Assembly: GCF_004768785.1 (NCBI RefSeq)
Contig: NZ_SRMQ01000011.1
Coordinates: 1 to 64,000 of the forward strand
From: Caproiciproducens galactitolivorans
Lineage (GTDB): Bacteria; Bacillota; Clostridia; Oscillospirales; Acutalibacteraceae
Direction of reading: 5' to 3'
DNA: 64,000 nt
The position numbers and the translations under genes were made by a program. Numbering within the stretch: position 1 is the stretch's first letter; each line of letters starts with the position of its first letter. The notes under the pieces are model-generated. The model was given only the letters and a program-made list of their open reading frames with translations, ran no database searches and was not told the origin of the DNA. Of the stretch, positions 8,125-16,591 are shown piece by piece.

Positions 8125-10344
8125 CTACTCAACCTGGTTCGGCTCAATAAAGCCAACCACGACTACCGTGCCCGGCGGTACCTTGGTTCCCGCGGCAATG
8201 CTCTGCGAGTTGGAAACCGGATTCGTTCCGGTCAGCGCCGCACCGGTAATACTGATATTCAGCCCGGCGTTTGCCGCCGTCTTATTTGCCGCTGCAAGCG
8301 ACATTCCGGTGAGTTTTGGAACCGTCACTATTGTATCCGAGCTTTTCTCATCTGTGAAGAGTACCATTGTGCCGTTTTGGGGTATGGTTTTACCGGACTC
8401 CGGCACCTGGGAAACAATTTTCGATCCGCTGCCGTAAATCTTCGGCGTAAGCTTCTGCTTATTGAGTATGGATTTTGCCTCGTCAATCGTTTTTCCGACG
8501 ACATCCGGCGCTTTTACGTCGAGCTTTGCCAATTCGCTGTCGGTATATTTTCGCTGCACGCCGAGATACGGAAGGATTTCCTCCATTGTCTTTGCAAAGA
8601 CAGGCCCCGCTACGGCTGCGCCGTAGTAACTGCCTCCATGCGGTTCGTCGAAAAACACTAGCATGGCAATCTGGGGATCATCCGCCGGAGCAAAACCTCC
8701 GTACGAAGCGATGTACTGCATAACGCCCGTCTTCTGCTTAACGTCCATTTTCTGGGAGGTCCCTGTTTTTCCACCAATGCGGTACCCCGGCAGGTAACCG
8801 TTTTTCGCCGTGCCGATGGTAGCGTTCAACTGTAGAATTTTGCACATGCGGGCGGAAGTATCCGCCGAAATCACCTGGCGTTTGGGCGTTGTGTCCGCCG
8901 TTTTAACAATGTTCCCGTCTTCGTCCAGAATTTGACTGACGACATGGGGCTGCACCAGGTAACCACCGTTGGAAACCGCGGCGATTGCCGTAATCATTTG
9001 AATCGGCGTAATACTGAAGTTCTGCCCGAACGATTCGGTCGCGAGTTCAACCGGGTTCAATTGTTCGGGCGTATAGTAAATCGTCCGCAGCGGCTCGCCG
9101 GGAAGGTCTATGCCCGTTTTGCTTGTGAAGCCAAAGGCGGAGAAATATTTAAAAAATCTCTGCGGTCCTAGTTTTTCACCGATCTGGATGAAAACCGGAT
9201 TGCAGGAATTGCATAAGCCTTGTACAAAAGTCTCACTTCCATGACCGTAGGAACGCCAGCAATGGATTGTTTCGGAAGCAACTTTAATCGACCCGTTGCA
9301 GAAAAACGGCGTATTTTCGTTGACAATACCTTCTTCCATGGCGGCTGAACCCGTAATCATTTTAAAAACGGAACCGGGGTAATAGGTATCGCTGATGGAT
9401 TTATTCCGCCATTGCTTTTCCTGCGCGGCTTTCAAAGCGGCTTTTTTCGCATCGCCATCCGGCATAGCGGCAATTTTCGCCGCTTCTTCCTTATCAGCAA
9501 TTGCAAACGGGTTGTTCGGGTCAAAATCCCCCTTGACCGCCATACCGAGAATTGCGCCCGTTTTCACATTCATAACAATCGCGCAGGCGCGGTTTCCAAC
9601 CTTATTTTCTTTTACGCCTTCTTCAAGGTTCTTTTCCAAAAAATGCTGTACGACCTCGTCAATGGTAAGGACAAGGCTGTTGCCGTTCTGAGCATTCACC
9701 TTTTGTTCATACTGAAATGGCATATCCGTTCCGATTGCGTTTTTTGCAGTGACCAGTTTTCCCGGCACACCGGTCAAATAGCTGTCATACTGCTTTTCAA
9801 GGCCGTACAAACCCTGATTGTCCGTTCCTGTGAAACCAAGAACAGAAGCCGCAAATTCCCCATAGGGATAATACCTTTTAAAATCTTCGATTAAACGTAT
9901 CCCGTTGTCAATTTTATGCTCAACTTTAAATTTGATAATCTGGTCTTTTACGTCGGTTTCCACTTTCCGTTTTAATTCATCATAGTAGGTTTTCTTCATG
10001 CTGCGCTTGATGATTTCGTTTTTATCCATTCCTAAGATTTTAGAAAGCCCTTCCGCAATCACCTCGCGGTTTTTATCCGTTATAAACGCGGGTTCCAGCA
10101 CAACCTTCCAAACGCTGGCACTTTCGGCAAGCGGCTTCATATTGCAGTCATAAATTGTTCCCCGCTGTGCGCTGAAAACGGTGTCCTTCAGTTGCTGGTC
10201 AACTGCGCGCGTCTGCAAGCTGGAGCCTTCCACAAGCTGCAGCCTTGCCAGGCTGAATACAATTGCGCCAAAACCAACGATGATCAAAGCCAGCAGCACA
10301 AAAATAGTGCGGCGCCACATTCGTATTGTTGTGCCTTTTGACAT
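8125..10344 (-). CDS. spoVD: Class B penicillin-binding protein (FtsI/SpoVD type) with two PASTA domains
   Basis: D,D-transpeptidase partner of FtsW. One N-terminal membrane helix (~12-33), dimerisation domain starting at the RGTIYDCN box (61-68), transpeptidase domain with Ser325-x-x-Lys328 (PGSVFKM), SCN (380-382) and KTG (526-528), then two PASTA repeats (~612-675 and ~678-735). 739 aa. Two PASTA repeats are typical of Bacillus PBP2b, while SpoVD has one, so division PBP versus sporulation PBP cannot be decided; it is the only PBP here. Follows ftsL after 129 bases that hold a terminator-like hairpin. Confidence 0.93.
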   Translation of the reverse strand: MSKGTTIRMWRRTIFVLLALIIVGFGAIVFSLARLQLVEGSSLQTRAVDQQLKDTVFSAQRGTIYDCNMKPLAESASVWKVVLEPAFITDKNREVIAEGLSKILGMDKNEIIKRSMKKTYYDELKRKVETDVKDQIIKFKVEHKIDNGIRLIEDFKRYYPYGEFAASVLGFTGTDNQGLYGLEKQYDSYLTGVPGKLVTAKNAIGTDMPFQYEQKVNAQNGNSLVLTIDEVVQHFLEKNLEEGVKENKVGNRACAIVMNVKTGAILGMAVKGDFDPNNPFAIADKEEAAKIAAMPDGDAKKAALKAAQEKQWRNKSISDTYYPGSVFKMITGSAAMEEGIVNENTPFFCNGSIKVASETIHCWRSYGHGSETFVQGLCNSCNPVFIQIGEKLGPQRFFKYFSAFGFTSKTGIDLPGEPLRTIYYTPEQLNPVELATESFGQNFSITPIQMITAIAAVSNGGYLVQPHVVSQILDEDGNIVKTADTTPKRQVISADTSARMCKILQLNATIGTAKNGYLPGYRIGGKTGTSQKMDVKQKTGVMQYIASYGGFAPADDPQIAMLVFFDEPHGGSYYGAAVAGPVFAKTMEEILPYLGVQRKYTDSELAKLDVKAPDVVGKTIDEAKSILNKQKLTPKIYGSGSKIVSQVPESGKTIPQNGTMVLFTDEKSSDTIVTVPKLTGMSLAAANKTAANAGLNISITGAALTGTNPVSNSQSIAAGTKVPPGTVVVVGFIEPNQVE

Positions 10345-10372
10345 TTTCTTTCCTCCAAATACATTGCGTTAC

Positions 10373-10405
10373 AAAAATGAGAGTTAAGATTCGCTCTCAA
10401 CTCTC
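10373..10405 (-). terminator. Terminator-like hairpin between ftsL and the PBP gene
   Basis: GAGAGTT and AACTCTC (7 bp) enclose a 13-base loop and are followed on the minus strand by ATTTTTG. The stem is short, so it may act as a partial attenuator or mRNA-processing site that sets the PBP level relative to the upstream genes. Confidence 0.45.
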
Positions 10406-10473
10406 CCTTATCGCATGCCTAACCGAACATCTCTCGAATTCGGGTAGTAATACTTATTGATCAACTATTTTTT

Positions 10474-10971
10474 TTATGACAACAAATGCCGGATCGCATT
10501 CCAAATGGAAGAAAGCCAGTTTTCCCCGGCGTCACTCTCAAGGACCTGTATTTTATCCCCTTTGGAAAGGGAGATCGGTTCCACCTGATTTTGTGCTATT
10601 TTTTGCAATCCGAGTTTCCCGGTTGCATAGTTTTCCACCGTTTCAAGGGAAAGCTTTGAATTCGCCTTCATCTGCGTCTGTGTGTACACGCTTTCACTTT
10701 CGCTCAGCGTTTTTGCCGCTGCGTTCAGGTTGTCTGTTAATTCGGTGAGCTGTACCTGGCCGTAAACATATGTACCGACAATCCCGAGCATAACGGTCAA
10801 AGCAAGGAAATAAGATACGGCCCGGAACGGCTTTGCCCCGGTTTTGCGGTTTTGTTCCAGTTTTTCCTTAGGAATCTCTATGATATTGTCTTTTTTCCGC
10901 GGCGCCTCCTGCTGCCGCTTTGGCTCAAATAACGCAAAATCATAAGCCCCGTTGCTGTTTGATGCAGCCAT
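10474..10971 (-). CDS. ftsL: FtsL-like cell division protein
   Basis: Short bitopic protein: ~55 charged cytosolic residues, one membrane helix (~50-70, AVSYFLALTVMLGIVGTYVYG), then a coiled-coil stretch (~72-115) with leucine heptads (LTELTDNLNAAAKTLSES...). 165 aa. FtsL is poorly conserved, and identity rests on size, topology and its position between rsmH and the PBP gene. It would form the FtsL-DivIC-FtsQ complex that activates FtsW-PBP. Confidence 0.82.
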   Translation of the reverse strand: MAASNSNGAYDFALFEPKRQQEAPRKKDNIIEIPKEKLEQNRKTGAKPFRAVSYFLALTVMLGIVGTYVYGQVQLTELTDNLNAAAKTLSESESVYTQTQMKANSKLSLETVENYATGKLGLQKIAQNQVEPISLSKGDKIQVLESDAGENWLSSIWNAIRHLLS

Positions 10972-11001
10972 ACTTCCACTCCCTTGTCTGAATATTCGTA
11001 T

Positions 11002-11928
11002 TTACAGTTTGATGCAAACCCGGAGCCTTGCGCTTCGGCTGCGCGGATTTTGTTCCAACTCCGCCTCCGATGGTGCCAGACCCTTTTTATAAAGAAGCTC
11101 CGCCTGCGGCTTTTTCCCGCACACGCAAACCGGAAAATCCGGCGGACATGTGCACCCCGTGCACCACGAAGCCATTCTCTGTTTTACAATACGGTCTTCC
11201 AACGAATGGAAAGTAATAACTGCAAGCCTTCCGCCCGGTTTTAAAATGGAAAACGCGGCGTCCAATCCCTGTGACAGCCTGTCCAGTTCCCCATTCACCG
11301 CAATCCGCAGCGCTTGAAAGGTCTTGCGCGCGGGATGTCCCTGCTCCCGCCTTACCGCCGCCGGAACGGAAGCTTTAATCACTTCCGCCAACTGCAGCGT
11401 TGTTTCAATCGGCGCATGTTCCCTTGCCTTAACAATACCCTTTGCAATGCTGCGCGCATTTTTATCTTCGCCATAGCGGCTGATGATCTGCGCCAGTTCC
11501 TGCCACGTAAGGGTATTCACCAAATCCCTGGCGGAAACGCCCTGCTTGCTCATCCGCATATCCAGCGGCGCGTCGCTATGGTAGGAAAACCCGCGCTCCG
11601 GGTTGTCAAGCTGATAGGAAGAAACGCCTATGTCTAAGAGAACACCGTCGACGGGAACCAAATGAAGCTTCTCCGCCACTTCGGCCATCTCGGAAAAATT
11701 CGCCTGATAAACCGTAGAACAGGGATTGTTTTTCAATCTTTTGGTAACCGCGCGGATGGCATCCGGATCCTGATCAATGGACAGGAGCCTGCCCGTTGTG
11801 AGCTTGTCCGCAATGGCCTTGGAATGCCCGCCCCCACCGGCTGTACCGTCAATATAAATCCCGTCCGGACGAATCGCCAAACTTTGGATTGTTTCGTCAA
11901 ACAGTACCGGTTTGTGTTGAAATTCCAT
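11002..11928 (-). CDS. rsmH: 16S rRNA (cytosine-1402 N4) methyltransferase RsmH (MraW)
   Basis: SAM-dependent methyltransferase acting on C1402 in the 16S P-site. The opening FQHKPVLFDETIQSLAIRP is characteristic, followed by the SAM-binding loop IDGTAGGGGHSKAI, GVLLDIGVSSYQLDN, RGFSYHSDAPLDMRM and EDRIVKQ. 308 aa, normal. A CxxC pair (CTGCTCPPDFPVCVCG) near the C-terminus is usual in this family. Starts 12 bases after mraZ. Confidence 0.97.
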   Translation of the reverse strand: MEFQHKPVLFDETIQSLAIRPDGIYIDGTAGGGGHSKAIADKLTTGRLLSIDQDPDAIRAVTKRLKNNPCSTVYQANFSEMAEVAEKLHLVPVDGVLLDIGVSSYQLDNPERGFSYHSDAPLDMRMSKQGVSARDLVNTLTWQELAQIISRYGEDKNARSIAKGIVKAREHAPIETTLQLAEVIKASVPAAVRREQGHPARKTFQALRIAVNGELDRLSQGLDAAFSILKPGGRLAVITFHSLEDRIVKQRMASWCTGCTCPPDFPVCVCGKKPQAELLYKKGLAPSEAELEQNPRSRSARLRVCIKL

Positions 11929-11940
11929 AATATCGCCTGT

Positions 11941-12360
11941 TTACAGTTCAAGCATATCCATTGCTTCGGCTATGCTCTCTTCTGTTAAGTTCAAATTGAA
12001 TTCGTTCCAGCGACCGGTATCCCAAATTTCCGCCCGGCTGGAAGCCCCGATGAAGGTTACGTCCTTGGTAAGATTCGCGTGCTCACGCAATACCTGCGGA
12101 ATCAGGATGCGGCCCTGCCTGTCCGGCTCAGCCTCCGCCGCACCGGAAAAGAAGAAGCGCTGAAGACCCCTTGCTTTGGAAATCGGCATCGCTTTTACCT
12201 TATCCTGAAGCTTTGCCCACTCTTCGGGCGGAAGAACAAAAAGGCAACCGTCCAGACCCTTTGTGATATAAAAATGCTCGCCCAGATCCTCACGGAATCT
12301 GGCCGGAACAATCACACGGCCCTTCGTGTCAATATTATGTTGGTACTCACCGATCAACAT
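11941..12360 (-). CDS. mraZ: Transcriptional regulator MraZ
   Basis: Ring-forming DNA-binding protein that controls its own dcw operon. Start set at MLIGEYQHNIDTKGRV, the canonical beginning; an upstream in-frame TTG has no better site. Two AbrB-like repeats, each with the DxxGR signature (DTKGRVIVPARFRE near residue 10-23 and DRQGRILIPQVLRE around 82-95). 139 aa from this start. Its target repeats lie directly upstream (12402-12436). Confidence 0.95.
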   Translation of the reverse strand: MLIGEYQHNIDTKGRVIVPARFREDLGEHFYITKGLDGCLFVLPPEEWAKLQDKVKAMPISKARGLQRFFFSGAAEAEPDRQGRILIPQVLREHANLTKDVTFIGASSRAEIWDTGRWNEFNLNLTEESIAEAMDMLEL

Positions 12361-12401
12361 AGCAAGCCACTTACCGAGCAATAGCGCAACATGTCATATT
12401 A

Positions 12402-12436
12402 CCCACATTGTGCTACTTGTCCCCACCTTTCACCAC
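12402..12436 (-). promoter_or_regulatory. MraZ operator: four 10-bp-spaced GTGGG-type repeats
   Basis: On the minus strand the repeats begin at 12436 (GTGGT), 12426 (GTGGG), 12416 (GTAGC, degenerate) and 12406 (GTGGG), exactly 10 bp apart, so each has a 5-bp spacer. MraZ of E. coli and of Mollicutes is known to bind such spaced TGGG repeats near the mraZ promoter. Here they fill the region from just behind the -10 box to about 40 bases before the mraZ ATG. Confidence 0.85.
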
Positions 12437-12446
12437 TTGTGTTTTG

Positions 12447-12475
12447 ATTATAACGTATTTATTGAATAATTGCAA
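12447..12475 (-). promoter_or_regulatory. Main dcw promoter (mraZ)
   Basis: TTGCAA (12470-12475) and a perfect TATAAT (12447-12452) with 17-bp spacing. Transcription would start around 12440, at the upstream edge of the MraZ repeats, so MraZ would occlude initiation. Confidence 0.85.
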
Positions 12476-12540
12476 CTATTTATTTTTTGATTATTATTAC
12501 CAATTTCCCTTGATTTTTCACGCTTTTACTTATTTTGAAG

Positions 12541-12578
12541 AAATAAAAAGCACACCACAAGATCTTGTGGTGTGCTTT
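12541..12578 (-). terminator. Strong terminator of the rsmD-coaD operon
   Basis: A perfect 32-base palindrome (AAAGCACACCACAAGA with its complement) followed by TTTTTATTT on the minus strand. It separates the coiled-coil gene from the dcw promoter. Confidence 0.92.
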
Positions 12579-12600
12579 GCAAAAAACGACAAAACATTTG

Positions 12601-13074
12601 TTAATTTTGACCTGACCGCTGCGACGCTTTGATGTTCTGGCGTGTCTGGCGAAGCTCCGCAAGGTTGGCAGAAAGACCGTCGTCCGTACGCTTCATCAGG
12701 TCGTCTATGTAATCATTGGAGGCTTTCCGCATTTCGCGGCACCTTGCCTGCGTCTGACTAAGGATATCGTTTGCTTTCTGCTGCGCCTGCTTCACAATTT
12801 CATCCTGATTCACCATAGCCTTAGCCCGTTCTTCCGCAACACGGACAATAGTTTCCGCCTCGCGCTTCGCATCAGCGATAATCTGGGCGCGATCCGCGCA
12901 GATTGCCCGCGCCTGGCGGATTTCCTGAGGAAGGCTGCTGCGGATTTCATCGAGGATTTGCCTTACTTCTTCTGCGTTGAGAACCGCACGTCCGCGGCTA
13001 AGGGGAAAACTCCATGCCTTTTCAACCATTTCATACAGTTCGTCAAGCAATTCTTCCGTGTTTAGCTCACTCAT
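12601..13074 (-). CDS. Coiled-coil protein of unknown function downstream of coaD
   Basis: 157 aa from the ATG at MSELNTEELLDELYEM; the frame is open upstream but overlaps coaD. The N-terminal ~40 residues look globular; residues ~45-150 are Ala/Glu/Arg/Gln-rich and predicted helical coiled coil (EVRQILDEIRSSLPQEIR ... AEERAKAMVNQDEIVKQA). Similar clostridial proteins at this position are often labelled 'ATPase' or 'V-type ATPase subunit H-like', which rests on coiled-coil resemblance only; I see no ATP-binding motif. Might be a scaffold of the DivIVA kind, but that is a guess. The start overlaps the coaD stop by 8 bases, so they are co-transcribed. Confidence 0.75.
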   Translation of the reverse strand: MSELNTEELLDELYEMVEKAWSFPLSRGRAVLNAEEVRQILDEIRSSLPQEIRQARAICADRAQIIADAKREAETIVRVAEERAKAMVNQDEIVKQAQQKANDILSQTQARCREMRKASNDYIDDLMKRTDDGLSANLAELRQTRQNIKASQRSGQN

Positions 13075-13567
13075 TCGTTTTTCCTCCCCCTGCGTATAAA
13101 CGTTTTTTAATATCGTCCAAGATGCAGTCCGGCACAAAGTTAGAAATATCGCCGCCGAAACATGCAATCTGCTTTACAATACTGGAGCTTAAAAACATAT
13201 TTTCCGAATTCGTGGTTAAAAACATGGTTTCAAGATTCGGATTCAATTTCTTATTGGTCAGCGCCTGCTGAAATTCATACTCAAAGTCCGACAGCGCCCG
13301 CAAACCTTTTACAATCGCCGTTACCCCGCGCTCCCGTGCGTAATCGGCCAACAGGCCGTCAAACCCGACGACTTCCACATCGTCCATATCCTTGGTGCAC
13401 TTTTTCAGAAGAGCAATACGCTCGTCCACCGTAAACATGGTATGTTTTTCAGGGTTTACAAGAACGGCGACAATGGTTTTGTCAAAGACTTTACGTGCCC
13501 GATTGATAATGTCCAAATGGCCTAATGTAACCGGATCGAAGCTGCCCGGGCAAATTGCTGTTTTCAT
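13067..13567 (-). CDS. coaD: Phosphopantetheine adenylyltransferase CoaD
   Basis: Transfers AMP from ATP to 4'-phosphopantetheine in CoA synthesis. 166 aa. The nucleotidyltransferase motif appears as CPGSFDPVTLGHLDII (T-x-G-H form) with the second ATP-binding motif FLTTNSENMFLSSSIVKQIA, where the usual SS(S/T)xxK is kept. Overlaps rsmD stop by 4 bases, as in Bacillus ylbH-coaD. Confidence 0.97.
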   Translation of the reverse strand: MKTAICPGSFDPVTLGHLDIINRARKVFDKTIVAVLVNPEKHTMFTVDERIALLKKCTKDMDDVEVVGFDGLLADYARERGVTAIVKGLRALSDFEYEFQQALTNKKLNPNLETMFLTTNSENMFLSSSIVKQIACFGGDISNFVPDCILDDIKKRLYAGGGKTNE

Positions 13568-14115
13568 TGTGAGGTCACGTCCTTATGTCTGTAGAATGTT
13601 ATCTGGATTTTTCCATAGCGGTAGCTACGTCCCCGAACAAATTCTCCTGCCGTTTCGGGTATGTCGTCATCACAAGGATACTCACAGATAATGATTCCGC
13701 CCTTGTTCATACGGCCGGCTACCATGGGCAGCGCACGCTGTAAAAGGCCGGTACGATACGGCGGGTCGAGAAACGCTATGTCAAAAGGTTCCTCATTCTG
13801 CATTAAAAACGAAGCAAAATCCATATTTTTTATATGGGCGCTTTCAAGCAGGCCCGTGTTTTCAAGGTTCTTCTGCACTACGGCAAGGGAGTTTTTATTT
13901 GCATCGACAAACACCGCTTCCCTCGCGCCGCGGCTCAGCGCCTCAATGCCAAGCTGGCCGGTTCCCGCGAAAAGGTCCAGAACCCGCCGCCCTTCAATTT
14001 CAAACTGTATAGCGCTGAACAATGCTTCTTTCACTCTTTCGGGCGTGGGGCGGATATCCTCCCCCTCCGGCGTGGTCAACCGTTTCCCGCGCGCCAGTCC
14101 GGTTATTACTCTCAT
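13564..14115 (-). CDS. rsmD: 16S rRNA (guanine-966 N2) methyltransferase RsmD
   Basis: SAM-dependent methyltransferase of 16S G966. Start MRVITGLARGKRLTTPEG is canonical; SAM loop VLDLFAGTGQLGIEALSRGA and catalytic AFLDPPYRTG (DPPY) are present. 183 aa. First gene of the rsmD-coaD-coiled coil operon. Confidence 0.96.
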   Translation of the reverse strand: MRVITGLARGKRLTTPEGEDIRPTPERVKEALFSAIQFEIEGRRVLDLFAGTGQLGIEALSRGAREAVFVDANKNSLAVVQKNLENTGLLESAHIKNMDFASFLMQNEEPFDIAFLDPPYRTGLLQRALPMVAGRMNKGGIIICEYPCDDDIPETAGEFVRGRSYRYGKIQITFYRHKDVTSQ

Positions 14116-14159
14116 TTATAAAAACTCCTTAAATTGCATAATACAACTTTATATCCGAT

Positions 14160-14188
14160 ATTATCCCATTTCACCGCCGCTGTGTCAA
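14160..14188 (-). promoter_or_regulatory. rsmD operon promoter
   Basis: TTGACA (14183-14188) and GATAAT (14160-14165) at 17 bp. The -35 box overlaps the uvrC stop codon. Confidence 0.7.
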
Positions 14189-16041
14189 CTTTTTTCCGCT
14201 TCCGGGTGGAAAGAATCGTACACTTTTTGCGCAGCCGGTTTCGTCATGCCCGGCACAGCGCAAAGTTCTTCCAAATCCGCATTTTTGATTGCTGTAATCA
14301 TCTTAAAATGCCTTAGAAGCGCCTTTGCCCGCGAAGGGCCGATCCCTTCAATTGAAGTCAAAGTGGAAGAAATCGTGGATTTTTTCCGCGTCTGTCGGTG
14401 GTATCCGATGGCAAACCGGTGAACCTCCTCCTGAATGGAAGAAACCAGCGTAAAAGCCTTCCGGTTGGAATGAATTGCGATTTCCCCACCGTCAAAGGCG
14501 ATCGCCCTCGTCCGGTGCTTGTCGTCCTTTACCATCCCGAAAAGCGGGATTTGCAGGCCGGCGGCTTCCAGCACGGGTTTTACCGCGCTCACCTGACCCT
14601 GACCGCCGTCCAGCAGAATCAAATCGGGCAGCCTTCCGAAACCGTCGGATATATTCTTCCCCTGCGCATCAAAATATTCACGGATACGCCGTTCCATGAC
14701 TTCATGCATAGAGGCGTAATCATCCTGTCCTTCGACCGTTTTTATTTTAAATTTCCGGTAAGCGGATTTTAAAGGCCTACCGTTTTCAAAAACGACCATA
14801 CCCGCCACATTTTCGCTTCCCGCCAGATTTGATATATCATACGATTCAATATAAATCGGCGGTTTTTCCATTCCAAGTAGCCGTCCCAGTTCATCCAGAG
14901 CCGACGCTTCGCGCACGGTGCGCCCCGTTGCCTGCGCCACCTGCTCGGCGGCGTTGTTGCGGCACATTTCCACAAGCTTCGCCTGCTCGCCTTTCTGCGG
15001 AACGGACAGAACCACTTTCCTTCCCGCTTTTTGCGAAAGCCAGTCCCTTAACAGCTCCATTCCCTCGGCTACCCCGTCCAGGCAGATACGCGGAGGAACA
15101 CGGTCCCGCATGGAATAGTAGCGCTCGATGAATTCGCCGCGGGCGGCCTTCGGATTTCCCGTTTCCCCCACTAAAAAGGTTTCCCGGTCGCAAAGGCGTC
15201 CGTCCAAAAAGCGGAAAACCTCAAAGCAGCTTGTCCCCGCTCCCTGTGCCAGCGCGATCACATCCTGCTCCGGCACGCGCGTGGCAACAACCTTTTGGCG
15301 GTCGCCCATCCGTTTAATCGCCGCAAGGCGGTCGCGGATTCTTGCCGCGCGTTCGAATTCCATCGCTTCGGCAGCCTCCTCCATTTTCTGGGTGAGCTGC
15401 CGCACGCACTGCGCGCTGCCGCCGCGCAGAAAGTCAATCGCTTCCTCAACGCCTTCATTGTATTCCTCTTCGGAAATTTTCCCGCGGCAAGGCGCGCAGC
15501 ACTGCTTAATATAATAGTTCAGGCAGGGTCTTGCCTTCCCGATATCCTGCGGAAATTTCCGAGTACAGGTCGGCAGCTTGAAAATTTTCAGCGCTTCATC
15601 CACGGATTGCTTCGTCGCCCACGAACTGACGTAGGGGCCGATATAGCGCGCGCCGTCGTCGGCAATCTGCTTTGCCTCGGATATCCGCGGCCACGGGCCC
15701 GCGGTTACCTTAATATAATGATACCCCTTGTCGTCCTTTAGCAGAATATTGTATTTGGGCATATGCTGCTTGATCAGGCTGCATTCCAAAACAAGGGCTT
15801 CAAATTCGCTGTCCGTAAGGATATATTCAAAATACTCGACATTCGCGACCATGCGGCGCACCTTTTTGTCATGGTTCTTTTCCGAGCCAAAGTACTGGCT
15901 CACCCGGTTTTTTAGCGCCTTTGCCTTGCCGATATAAATAATCTTTCCGGTTTTATCGTGCATAATATAAACGCCCGGATTCATGGGAAGCCGCATGGCA
16001 CGCTTGCGCAGCTCTTTTATATGTTTTTCATGATCGGTCAT
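14185..16041 (-). CDS. uvrC: Excinuclease ABC subunit C (UvrC)
   Basis: Dual nuclease of nucleotide excision repair. Start at MTDHEKHIKEL, preceded by GAGGGAG. GIY-YIG domain at ~25-100 (GVYIMHDKTGKIIYIGKAK), a Cys cluster around residue 170 (CTRKFPQDIGKARPCLNYYIKQCCAPC) that may bind a metal cluster as known for UvrC, UVR motif in the middle, RNase H-like endonuclease domain, and a C-terminal helix-hairpin-helix (SIEGIGPSRAKALLRHF, CAVPGMTKPAAQKV). 618 aa, normal. Confidence 0.96.
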   Translation of the reverse strand: MTDHEKHIKELRKRAMRLPMNPGVYIMHDKTGKIIYIGKAKALKNRVSQYFGSEKNHDKKVRRMVANVEYFEYILTDSEFEALVLECSLIKQHMPKYNILLKDDKGYHYIKVTAGPWPRISEAKQIADDGARYIGPYVSSWATKQSVDEALKIFKLPTCTRKFPQDIGKARPCLNYYIKQCCAPCRGKISEEEYNEGVEEAIDFLRGGSAQCVRQLTQKMEEAAEAMEFERAARIRDRLAAIKRMGDRQKVVATRVPEQDVIALAQGAGTSCFEVFRFLDGRLCDRETFLVGETGNPKAARGEFIERYYSMRDRVPPRICLDGVAEGMELLRDWLSQKAGRKVVLSVPQKGEQAKLVEMCRNNAAEQVAQATGRTVREASALDELGRLLGMEKPPIYIESYDISNLAGSENVAGMVVFENGRPLKSAYRKFKIKTVEGQDDYASMHEVMERRIREYFDAQGKNISDGFGRLPDLILLDGGQGQVSAVKPVLEAAGLQIPLFGMVKDDKHRTRAIAFDGGEIAIHSNRKAFTLVSSIQEEVHRFAIGYHRQTRKKSTISSTLTSIEGIGPSRAKALLRHFKMITAIKNADLEELCAVPGMTKPAAQKVYDSFHPEAEKS

Positions 16042-16067
16042 TACATTCTCCCTCGAGGATAACAATA

Positions 16068-16097
16068 CAAAAAAAGCACCGCTGACTAAGCGGTGCT
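16068..16097 (-). terminator. Terminator of the HPr gene
   Basis: 9-bp stem AGCACCGCT/AGCGGTGCT with a 5-base loop, followed by seven T on the minus strand. Lies between ptsH and uvrC, so uvrC is likely a separate unit. Confidence 0.88.
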
Positions 16098-16111
16098 ATT
16101 TGTCGGAAAAA

Positions 16112-16375
16112 TTACTCGGTGAAGCCGGACTCTACCAATTCTACAAGGCTATTTACAGCTTCTTCTTCGTCCGTACCATCTGCAATAATCCGGATGGTGG
16201 TTCCGCCGACGATTCCAAGAGATAATACACCCAGTAAGCTTTTCGCATTCACACGTCTTTCTTCTTTTTCAACCCAAATGGAGGATTTAAACTCATTTGC
16301 TTTTTGGATAAAGAAAGTCGCCGGACGGGCATGGAGTCCCACCTGATTCTGGACCAGAACTTCTTTAACACACAT
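16112..16375 (-). CDS. ptsH: HPr family phosphocarrier protein
   Basis: Phosphorelay protein of the PEP:sugar phosphotransferase system. 87 aa. His15 in VGLHARPAT is the site phosphorylated by EI, and Ser46 in NAKSLLGVLSLG is the HPr-kinase site used for carbon catabolite repression; both are present, so it is not a Crh-type paralogue. No ptsI adjoins it, which is common in Clostridia. Confidence 0.93.
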   Translation of the reverse strand: MCVKEVLVQNQVGLHARPATFFIQKANEFKSSIWVEKEERRVNAKSLLGVLSLGIVGGTTIRIIADGTDEEEAVNSLVELVESGFTE

Positions 16376-16444
16376 TACTTATTCACTCCTAACAGAAAAT
16401 CCATTCCGCCTAACATTATTAGCTAAGTTTTAAGATTCAAGGCT

Positions 16445-16472
16445 ATTATAGCACAATTCGGTTAACCGTCAA
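16445..16472 (-). promoter_or_regulatory. ptsH promoter
   Basis: TTGACG (16467-16472) and TATAAT (16445-16450) at 16 bp, with TGC in front of the -10 (extended -10). Confidence 0.75.
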
Positions 16473-16591
16473 CAAAATAAAAAAACTTTGGATTGATGAC
16501 CGAATCGGAACGTTTATGTTTGGTCTTGCTTTGTGCAATATGCTGTTATTGTTGAAAACTTTTGGCCCCTTTGCTATGACGATCTTCCATT

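Noticed and set aside
12601-13074. V-type ATPase subunit H or ATP-synthase subunit b
   Set aside because: Only coiled-coil resemblance; no other ATPase subunit genes nearby and no membrane helix.
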